64,000 nt of DNA, taken from Ianthella basta. Taxonomy: Eukaryota > Porifera > Demospongiae > Verongiida > Ianthellidae. Where the stretch lies: assembly GCA_964019415.1 (NCBI GenBank), contig OZ025871.1, positions 10,265,256 to 10,329,255 of the forward strand. Reading direction: 5' to 3'. Position 1 is the first letter of the stretch, and every line of letters begins with the position of its first letter. This document shows positions 1 to 10,400 of the stretch, in pieces. The position numbers were made by a program, and so were the translations under genes. The notes under the pieces were generated by a model. That model saw only the letters and a list, made by a program, of their open reading frames with translations. It was not told the origin of the DNA and made no database searches.

Positions 1-119
1 ATATAGCTGATTTATCTATTAAGCATAAAATCAACGTTGATCTGTGTAGCATAGTTACCATGGACAACAGCTTTCATTTCTTTTGAGAGTAACTAACATA
101 ACCTACAATGCTTCACCAT

Positions 120-300
120 TTATATAATTTATAATCACCACCACACAGTACAAGTTACAATGCCTCACTAGTAGCTATATGTGCCACTGCTACAAGGACA
201 ACACCCACCAGTGCAACCACCACCACCACCTCCACCACCAGCACCACTGCCACCACCACGCACCACCATACAGCCCAGGTTACAATCGCTGTAGCCAGTA
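120..300. repeat. CCA-rich low-complexity repeat
   Basis: Runs of CCACCACC separated by a CACAGTACAAGTTACAA-like core. The same core combined with CCACCA runs recurs at 63285-63570 at the other end of the window, so this is a member of a dispersed repeat family rather than simple microsatellite. No coding region is seen from 1 to 408. Confidence 0.6.
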
Positions 301-408
301 TATACGGCAGAACATGTATTTAATGTAAACGGGACCTCAGGTTCTGTTACACCGGCCCCGCGAGACTACGCCTTCCCAGGGCGCAAGGGTCAAGGGGCGG
401 AGTGGGTC

Positions 409-416
409 TATATAAG
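409..416 (+). promoter_or_regulatory. TATA box of gene 1
   Basis: TATATAAG lies 86 bases upstream of the chosen ATG at 502, behind a GC-rich stretch with GGGGCGG at 393-400, which resembles a GC box. The spacing suits a short 5' UTR of roughly 60 bases. The other three paralogues lack an equally clear TATA box at this distance. Confidence 0.45.
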
Positions 417-501
417 CTGAATGTTAGCTCGTAGATGTAGCTTATACTCGACCGTATCTGCATGTTAGCACATACGATTCTAAGGCGTGGTCTTGTCCAG
501 G

Positions 502-1402
502 ATGAAATCGATTGGTTGCCTTTTTGGTCTTTTTCAAGCACTCGTCTGGTGTACGGTTGCGGAAGGCGCTCTGTACAAGACAGTTGCCATCGGTGGACCA
601 GGCGGCGAAACCTTTGACGATCTGTCTACTTTGGGCAATGTGACGGATTTCCATCTACGACAGGTCCTCACCTGGCAAAATTGTGCGCAAGAAGGGGGCA
701 TTTGTAGCGATAGGATTGGCGGTGTGGTTGGGTTTCAAACTGTGTACAGTGTGCTCGAAGATAACACGTTTAACGTGTTGGTTGGAAAGAGTGTTGTGAC
801 AAACTTTCAGGATGTTGGCGCCACGTCTGCAATTGTTCTTGAGCACGGAGACTTCATTGAAAAGATGTACGGATATATCACCATGTTCCCACCGAACGGA
901 AGAATCTATGTACTGGATGGCGTAGGTTTTGTTATTACTAGACGTGGAGCATCTAGAGAGAGGGAGGAGATATTTGTAGGCAAGAATACGAGCAGCAACA
1001 GGTACATTGAAGTGCTCGGTCCATTGGTAGCCTTTTGGGGAAGTGTTGGAGATGCTTTCGATCAGCTTGGTGCCTACATTGATCCGTCAGTGTGGCCTGA
1101 ACGCCCATCCCGTATTGTGGCACGAGAGATGTATGGAGTGCACTTTGGGGACATAAGTGACATTTACTTTAGTAGTGTTGCTGCAAGCTCAAATTATTAT
1201 GCAGTAAGATTGCTTGACATCACTGTCTATTCAACTAGCACCCACATTACAGGGATTGCAGCCACATTCCAAAATGACCTCCGTGAAACTGTAATGTGGA
1301 ATGTTGGGACAGACAATGCTTATACTTATCAGTCAAACATATCTGTATTGAATGGGTCAGTGAGCATCGGAGCTATTCGTATTCCAATTGAGGATAGATC
1401 TG
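502..1402 (+). CDS. Gene 1 exon 1: signal peptide and jacalin-like lectin domain
   Basis: The leader is a 22-residue hydrophobic signal ending near VAEG. The lectin domain opens with the jacalin-type GGPGG...FDD motif (residues 31-40) and closes with a GSVGDAFDQLGAYI motif near residue 190, the counterpart of the family's G-x-G-D-x-(I/L)-D-x-(I/L)-G-x-(Y) end. The last 80 residues start a second, related beta-prism unit completed by exon 2. The donor is GTAAGT at 1403 after phase 1. Odd feature: leucine 85 and phenylalanine 90 replace two cysteines that genes 2, 3 and 4 all have at these positions, so a probable disulfide is missing here. Confidence 0.85.
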
Positions 1403-4400
1403 GTAAGTGGCCATATGCTATATGTTTGAGATCTAGTAGAGGTTCAAAGGGAGGTAGAGCACACTTGAGTGCATTATGATAATCATTGCATGCGGAGATA
1501 AAATGGGTATATTTGTACAGTTCTGCTTCCAAGAGAGCACCAGAAAGATTTTGGGGGCTTGAAACACTTCTACTGTGCTGAGAGCAAAGGATTTCCGTCT
1601 TTATGCACATGCACCCAAATGGACCGGATAATTGTAGTTTTATCACCTCAACTAACCTTCCTGCAATTTAGGGCAACAGCATGTAGTTGAATCTCTTAGG
1701 AGTTACATCAATTTAATTTTGAAACATGTAGTACAAGCTCGAGATTAAGAAAAATTAATGTTGAAAAGTTGATTGTGTGTTAATATAATATGCAAGCATA
1801 TGTCTCATCAATTAGTATCCTAACTAGAGTTGCACCGATATAGATTTTTACCGATTATCCGATTTCTGATTTTTAAGTGCCGATACCGATCAGATATTCC
1901 GATTTTTGCATCACAGTGTGTACCTTGGTTTCTTTGATCTATTGCCTGAAGCCCTGGTCCTCAGCCACAGAGAACGGCTGACAATCGAGTGCAATCATCT
2001 CACCAGTTCTCCCGTGAATACGCTGTGTGCGCACATCACTAATACAGCTTAGCCTACAGATTCATATGCCATCTCCGCTTTCAGGCTTGAAGCGATATTA
2101 GCCAGAAAGGCGCTGGACTACTTGATAAAGTCGATGCATTCTGCACCTCAACCATTTTGTTGAAACTCTCTGTGTAGTTGAGCGTTCTTGTCCTTCAGAT
2201 GCTGCACCAAATTCGTATAATCGGTCCATAATATTACTCGTGCACGCAATTCCTACCGCTGCGCGGATTCCTTCTTGTTGCAGGACTGGCACACTACGAA
2301 GTTGAGGTCCTCGTCGACAGCGAGGTAGTCCCATGCTGGTGAATCTTTCTTCCTGGCGATTCTATGCGCGCCGCAGACCCAGAACAAACTAACGGTAAAC
2401 GCTGCAACAACGTAACCACTCGACATAACACTTTACTCGTAAACGTCACGTGCTGGAGGTGACATAATCGCGATCACGGCCGTTTCGCTATGGCAGCTTA
2501 GTTTAAATGGCCGCAGATTGGGAATCGGAATTGTGTGAACATCACACAGCAAATATGTGTGCTCACAGTGGCAACCTATCGACACCAATTATGGGTGTAA
2601 TCATCACTCCCTATTTTAACAGTGTACCGAGAAACTTTCCCATGTGCATGCCAGCATTGCATCAAATTTGTACCTTTTCAAGGATCATGTTGTACTGTGG
2701 ATGAGGAGGTGGCACTGGGCATTGAGGCTCCACAGTGAGCAAGGGGCAGAGTCAGTACACAATATTCTCAACACTTTAGAGAGAACATACTGTGCAATGC
2801 ATAATCCACTGGAAGGCATGAAGCAAACTTCGGCATTGACAGCTCAACTGCATGCAGCCATCAATATAGAAAAAGAAGGAATAACGGAACAATCTCTTAG
2901 CACATACATAACATACTGAACTTATATATGTTTGTTATATACTTATTTGCAGATTATGTAATACACCTAGACTTATTTAAAGCTTATGCTTAGACTAGTA
3001 GTTACTGGGAAAAAGTATGCAATTAATCTATGAGCAAGCATGTAGCTAGCTAGCTTACACTATACTGTATAGTCAAAGCATTGCAGATCCAATTTAGCAA
3101 AGGTAAAGCAAAACCTGCAATACAGAGACATTCTCAATTCACTGAGACTTAGTCACACTAGCTGGGATCGTGGGGAAGTGCATTATGTAGTCACCTAGCT
3201 AGCTACCCTATACACATGCTGTGTTATGTGACTATTTTATTTTCGCTCAAAACATGAAGTAAGAAAATGGCTCAAGAATAAGCTCTCCTTTGCTATGTTG
3301 TAGAGTGGTTGGGCTATCATGACATGCATCGCATGTAGGTAGGAAAACCCGGAGAAACGCACAACGAGCCGTTTAATACGAGCAAATGTTTGCCAAAATA
3401 TCGCTAACATAACAGCATAAACAACGCTTTTATCCTTTACAGCACATTATCCACTGTTATGCTCACCTTGATACGGAGTTTCCTATGGATTGCATCCTCT
3501 TTCACAGAGAAAAGGCTATAATATATTCACTTCACGATACGAGGTGAAAACTTGCATACTATGGACAGGTTTCCAAACCAAAACTAAGCTGCCGCCATTT
3601 ATACATACGAAACAGCTGTGATCGGTAGGTGACGAAGGAAAAACCGATAACCGATAAGGTTACAGAGACCCAATATCGGCCGATACCAATTGCTGATCCG
3701 ATTATTGTTACAACTTTAATCCTAACACATAGAGAGCAGCTCCATTTGGCCGTATATTTCTGTCTTCCATAACTCAAGTATATAGGGAAGGATCAAGTGA
3801 TTGACTACGAATATATAGTTATATAGATTTAGATACATCTTCTAGGTATCTTTATCAACAGCTGTACCAAACATTGTGCGGGTTTTATTTTCACATGTTA
3901 GCCAGTGCTGCTACTTTAATGGCCGGTGTATTTTATTTGGTTAAACATAACTGTACTATTGTATACTAGTGTATTAAAAGTCCTTTCACTGTAATAACAA
4001 AGTAGCAATATCTGTGGCAGGGTAGTGAACCTCACTAACGAAAGTTAATGATGCTCACTGCTTTCGTGGAAAAAGTTGGTGCAAGCGTATGCTCCAATGG
4101 ACGACAGCAAGAGTGAGGCCAAAGACCAGTTTCATGCTGAGATGCAGAAGGTTGTGGAGAATGTAGGAAGAAGGGAGACTTATGGAAATAGAAGAAATAC
4201 GGAAGTTTGGGGTAGTGTTCTGGGGTGTCATGGGGAGGATGCTAGAAATGAGAGTGGGGAAAGGCTGTTGAGTTTTTGTTCAGTGAATGACTTGATGATC
4301 ACCAACACATGGTATCCACATAAGGACATACATAAGTACACGTGGATTTGCCCCGGGAGACAACTGAGGAGCCAGATCGATTACTTCCTGGTGAGAAGGG

Positions 4401-7400
4401 AAACCAAGGCTAGGGTACATGATGTGAAGGTAGTGAGAGGTGCAGAGATAGGGAGTGACCATCATCTAGTCTTGATGAAGTTGAGCATGAGGAGCAAGAG
4501 AGAAAGAAAGGATAGGGTGAAGAATAGAGTAAGGGTAAGGATAGAGAGACTATAAAGGAGAGATGTGAACAGTTGAAATATCAGAGTAGAATTAGGCAGA
4601 AAATGAATAGTGGTAGGAGGCATGAAGGTCAGGCAGAGGGGGCAACTGTTGAAGAGGCATGGGTTGAGTTTTAAGAGGCTATACTAAGCACGGCTGTGGC
4701 AGCGTTTGGGATGAAACGGTCAAAGGGCCAGCAAAAGAGGACAAAATGGTGGAATAATGAGGTGAAGGAAGTAGTGAGGAAGAAGAAGGTAGCGTATATA
4801 GTATGGTTGCAGCAGAAGACATCAGAGGCTAAAGAGGAGTATTTGAAGGCTAAAAGAGAAGCTAAGAGGGTAGTCAGAAATGCGCAAAACGAGGAATGGA
4901 TCAAAATGGGCAAGTCTTTGCAGGAGGATTTTCAGAGAAACCAGAGGAGATTCTGGGAAAGAGTGACAAGCAAAAATGAAAGTAGAATGAATGGAATGCT
5001 ATGTGATGAAAATGGTGTGGTGATTGCGGATGAGAAAAGGGTCATGAATCGATGAAAGGAATACTTTGGAGGGTTACTAGGTGGGGATGCTCAGGGGGAG
5101 GAAAAATACAGTAGACAGGATGTGGAATCAGAGATGGAGGAGGAATGCATTGGCATGGAGGAAGTCACAGCAGCCATTGCTAAGTTGAAGAAGGGGAAGG
5201 CTCCAGGCTTATGTGTTATTAGTGCTGAGATGCTAAAAGCTGGAGGAAGGGTTGTAGCAGAATGGTTGCACATGATCATAAACTTGATGTGGAGGAAAGG
5301 GGAGGTGCCAGCTGATTGGAAGAAAGCAGTTATTGTGCCCATTCACAAGAAAGGCAGTAAAATGTTATGCAACAACTATAGAGGTATAAGTTTCCTCAGC
5401 ATAGCCTGCAAGGTGTACACAAGAATATTGGATGCCTGAGTAAGAAGCAGAACTGAGTGTAAGGTTATGGAGGTGCAGGGGGGGGGGGGGGGGGGGGATT
5501 CACACAAGGAAGAAACCAAATATTTATGGTCCGCCAACTAAGTGAAAAGATCTTGGAGGAGAACAGGCAGATGGCAGTAGCATGTGTGGATCTCGAGAAA
5601 GCATATGACAAGGTATGTAGGGATAAGCTGTGGTGTGTGTTGGATGAGTATGGAGTGAAGGGAAAGCTAATGAGAGCAATCTGGTCATTATATGAAGGAA
5701 GTGAGGCCTGTGTTAGATTTGGTGGAATGCTGTCAGGCTGGTTTCCCATCAGTCAGGGAGTGAGACAGGGTTGTGTGCTGTCGCCATGGTTATTTAATGT
5801 ATACATGGATAGAATGATGAGAGAGGTAAAGGAAAGGCTACAAGGTGGTGTACAGCTCACTACTACACTGGTTCAGATGCTACTATTTGCAGATGACATA
5901 ATTGTATGTACTGAAAAGAAGGAGGATATGGAGAGAAATCTAGCTGAGATGAGAGTGGTAATGGAGAAGTGGGGAATGAGCATGCATTGGGGGAAAACAA
6001 AAGTAATGATGGTTAGCAGGACAGGTGAGGGATACAAAATAAGTGTTGATCAGGAAGTTGAAGAAGTGGACAAATTGAAGTACCTTCGAGTGATGATAAG
6101 TGGAGATGGTGGATGTGATGATGAGATTGAGCAGAGAATTGGTGCAGCAGCGAGAGTGGTTTGAGCAATGAGGAAAGAAGTATTGGAGAGAAGAGAATTG
6201 TAGAAGAAAGCTAAAATGTGGGTCTTCAATGCTATGGTGGTGCCGACGCTCCTATATGGATGTGAGACATGGACAGTGCAGGGGAGACATGTAAGTAAGC
6301 TGCAAGCATTTGAAATGATGTGTTTGAGAAGAGTGCAAGGTTTGACGAGAATGAATAGAGTCAGGAATGAGGAGGTGAGGGAGGGAAGCAGTGATTGAGA
6401 TGGTAAAGGAGAAGCAAAGGAAGTGGAAGGCAAAATTGGAACGAATGAGAGACGACAGGTTGGTGAAGATAGTGTTTGAGGAGGAAGCAAAGGGAAAGAG
6501 ACCGAGGGGGGGACCCCGAAAGAGATGGCGCAAGAATTTTTCTATTACTGATGAATGACTCAATGACTGTATATTACATAACTATATATACTATATATGT
6601 CTTTTATATTCCATGTCGCTATATACTGAACTTGTCTGTTTTGGCTATACCTCCTGCTAAGGAGATAAAGCCGTGAAGATTCATGAAGATTAATAGCGAA
6701 CTTCACGGCAATTTGGTTCATGATGGTGTTGAGTTACTGTTGCTTGTTGCTTGACTGGAACTGGTTGTGATTTTACAGTTCTCTTAGTGGGCTGCATGGA
6801 GCACACGTTTCAGAAAATTGTTAACTGCATGAGATTGGTACTAGTCTATTTAACCCTTGTGCTGTCTGTTCACCTATCCTGGAACCAAAAGCTCCCTACC
6901 ATCCTCAGCCTTAATTATATATAAATTGTCCGTATGCACTTTAGACTGGTCTGTCTTGTTCCAATCGCCACTGTTTGAACTGAAGTTGTAGCCACCATTA
7001 TGACATCACCAAGCTGATAACCGATGCAAATATCCAGTTTGGGACAACCGACACTAAAAGTACTGTATATAGGCTGAACTGACAGTCATGGTCATCAGGG
7101 TGTTGTTGCATGGATGCAGCATACGTAGCTGCAATGTATGCCAAAGGAGGACATTGTAGGTACGTATAAAATAGATTACTGTAATTGTGTTTATAATTGT
7201 GGTTCACTAGCTTTCACACTTAAATCTAAGCTTCTATTGCAGCTGCAGCTAATGCTCAAGCATTTGCATCAAATTGACTATAATCAGACAGCACGGTAGT
7301 GCTGTCTATGTAGGGATGGCAGTGGTTGTTTGTATGCTGTAATACAAACGAAAAGTCACGCTACTCCTGAAGAGGATCGAAAACCGGCAAATGAAACTTA

Positions 7401-10400
7401 CCATGACAAAGCGGGGACTGAACAGTGCACATAACTAACCTTACTTCCCAGTGAAGGTGCGCCTACATGTAGAGAGCACCCTCGACATTACCCATGTACC
7501 ATTACCGTCTTCTTCTTCTTCTTCTTCTTCTTTTTCTTCTTCTTCTTCTTCTTCTCTGACAGCTGTAGCGCACAAACCAGAGGGACCAGGAGGATACCTC
7601 TTGCACCCTATTGCATCAATTTTGGCTGGCTGCATTCCTTTGTAGGTTAGAAGGCGGCGCGAGTTAGTGCGGAAGACAGCGCTTGCCACAACTCCTGCCA
7701 TTTTCAAACTACGTAATTAAACCGGATGAAACCGGAGTGACTGGTGCCATTGTTAGCAACTGCAGCAGTTAGATTGTGCGCCGTTTGAAGGACTTTTGCA
7801 GTAGTGTGTGCATTTCCCCTCCATGGTTGGCTTCCGATCGCCGTTTCTCGCGCATGGGTTAGCGTGGAACCTAGGTGCTAGCCCACACCTTGAGCTCCAG
7901 GATTATAGAAATGAGGTATAATGCCTGCACCAATGCCCTATGGTTGAGACTAAGTGTCTTGCTTCAGCTTAGCTGCCCACTAAAGAAAGTACAGAAACTA
8001 GAAATAATAAAAATTTTCTACAAGAATTGTAAGGATGTAGGGATGGCATAAAGAGGACAGCAACAAGTAAAGGCTACATGTTATATTACACAGTGGAGCA
8101 TTAACCATCATCCCTACATTCAAGGATGTAGGACTATATGGTGCAACATTCTTGCATGTAGGGGCCATGGTTAATGCTCCACCGTGTAACAGCCTTTACT
8201 TGTTTCTGTCCGTTTTATGCCATCCCTATATACATCCTTACAATTTTTGTAGAAAATTATTATTATTTCTAGTATTATGTATGATTATAACTGCTCACCT
8301 GCATGCTTGCTCCTGACACTGTTGACTTAAGCAGGGTTTTGTGATTGTACGACCAATTGACACTCAAATGCTCTATTAAATCATTACAGTTAATTGCCTG
8401 AGTGGGTTCGCTATTCAGCTAGTCTTCTCAGATAGTAGACCGCCTGAGGACATGGTCTTTGGAAGCAATGCCACAGTCTACAACATAACAGAGAGACATA
8501 TTGTTGGGTTTCATGGCCTGCTTGCGCCCAATGATAACTGTATCAGACGTCTTGGTATTTACATGCAAATGGATAGCAGTGAGCTAAAAGGTGAGTCACT
8601 AATTGTAAAAGCAGCAGATCCCATGCAAGCATGATGATATGGAATTAAACTTCATTTCTCATCATCGCCTTGTAGATCAATAAAATTTGCCTACCTGACT
8701 GATTCTTCTATGAAATTATTTTGGATTCAGAATTCTTTCTTTCATTTCTTTCTGGGAAAGACCCAGGAAGAGATGGCGAGATGAATTCTGAATGGAAGCT
8801 AGAGTACAGGCAATACCTTGAGTAGTATAGAACTATTGGTAACCTGTTCCTTTTATTATCCATGCATGATGATGACGATTCTTTCAGATTCCATGAAGGT
8901 CATCGCTGCCCTCCTTACCGCTGCAGCACTTCTGGTCACTTGACTTCTAGTTGGGGCAAAGAAAGGGAGTTCACGATGGATCCAAAATTAGGCCATCATC
9001 CAGGTTCATCATTGTATGGTCTTAAGCTTCTTTGCTGGAACCCTTCTTCTTCCCCAGTTGTCCTCCTTTGCAAGGATCTTTGCTTCTTGCCAGTTGATGA
9101 CTTGTGCAGTCTTTTGAGCATGCATGGCAATTCCATTTTTGAGGTCCATGTTCTTCACTGCCCTCCATTCTTTGCCCAAGTAGAATAAGTGACATGATCA
9201 GAATTGCTGTGGCGGGAAGTCCAAACCCTATATAATGAGGGCACCTTTTGTGGCACTTCAACTTACTGATGATGCCCCTCAGGGTCAAAACATTCAAGAT
9301 GAATTACTTGAGCTCGCTTCAACAGATTACTTATACTAATGCTCCTGAATCCGAACAAATTGTCACATCATCACTGCAGTGTGTCAACATGTAGCACAAC
9401 ACTGTCACTTAATGAATAGATCTAGTGTAATTGTAAAAACAACTCCTGCATGATCTAGGTGCTCAACTTGTAGGCAGGCACTTCAACACAAGTGGCAGCA
9501 GAGAGTGTTGTGAGAGCAGCCGCAGTTACTTCTGGTTTCATGAATACTGATAAGTGCATAAGTTAACCTGCTTTGTCTCAGTACATTCACCTGCCAGGCT
9601 CATAAATGTTACCCACTTTGTCATGTAACAGTGTATGTACGTAGTCAGAAACAAGTATTTCGAGTTAAAGAACTCGTGGGGCGCCGGGCGCCCCTGAACT
9701 CGAACTACTTGCTAACAATTCCCTATGTATGTTCAATAAATCAGATAGTTGGGGGTACAGCATTGAAGATGGCCCAAAAGATACATCAAGATACAATAGA
9801 TTGTTGTGTTTGCAAGATTTTCAAGTCTCCAGAGCAGCCAGTCATCCTGTGAAAACACCCCTATACCAAACTGTCAAAATGTTGGCATGCAGACTGCATT
9901 GTCATCTATAATAATTATTCATTTCATTTCCCCTGCAGACACCTGTAAAGTCCCCAGTCTGAGTAGACTTGCAGACAATGTCACTCTTGCTCTGGATGCT
10001 GACCTGCCTGAGAGGATACTGAATGGCACAGAGTTGAAGTTTGGCTGTATTGAGGGATTAGCTCTAGTTAAAGGAGGAGTGCTGACATGTGGAGATGATG
10101 GAATATGGCAAGGAGACCTTCCAGAGTGTGCTCGTAAGTGAACACTGAATGCAATTAGTTTAATAGTCTATAGGAATCTCCAATAATTATTACAAATCAA
10201 GGCACTTGCTTCACTCATTAATTTTACCAAAGTTCAGGAGTAGATATAAGTGATCAATGCCAAGGATATACACACCTGTGAAGAGAAAATTTGATGAGTT
10301 GCTGGATGGGTTGGTTACCATGCATGCATGGTCTCCTGTACATGGCCCAATAATGTAATGTCAAGTGTACAAGCTTTCATATGCGAATGATTGCATTTGA

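Larger units (their letters stand above)
1825..3718. mobile_element. hAT-type DNA transposon, decayed, in gene 1 intron 1
   Basis: The element starts TAGAGTTGCACCGAT and its reverse complement from the other end starts TAAAGTTGTAACAAT, imperfect terminal inverted repeats of the kind seen in hAT elements. It is flanked by a perfect 8-base duplication, ATCCTAAC, at 1817-1824 and 3719-3726. Subterminal CCGATA/TATCGG words are dense at both ends. Inside, on the minus strand, a BED-type zinc-finger fragment (about 2252-2342) is followed by stops and frameshifts, so it is not autonomous. Confidence 0.8.
7288..8285. mobile_element. Element E, roughly 1-kb repeat in gene 1 intron 1
   Basis: The homologous intron of gene 2 (near 33550) runs from AAATTGAC directly to CTAACTGCTTACC, while gene 1 has about 1 kb inserted at this point. 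It begins near TGTCTATGTAGGGATGGCAG and ends near TGCCATCCCTATATACATCC, an inverted-repeat relationship. It contains a TTC microsatellite (7507-7555) and a long hairpin (8000-8272). Seven shorter copies sit behind Sushi exons of the tandem array, at 10933, 13085, 15226, 17371, 19523, 21675 and 23829. No transposase is visible; it is probably non-autonomous. Confidence 0.6.
8591..9938. other. Gene 1 intron 2 with LINE/PLE debris
   Basis: A GGAAGAGATGGCGAGA tail around 8762-8780 resembles the 3' coding end of the LINE at 6505-6535. A Penelope-type endonuclease fragment and a short foldback follow and are listed separately. Confidence 0.5.

Noticed and set aside
7860-7930. tRNA-derived SINE promoter in element E (GGTTAGCG...GGTGCTAGCCC)
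   Set aside because: Superficial A-box resemblance, but no GGTTCRANNCC B-box at the required distance.
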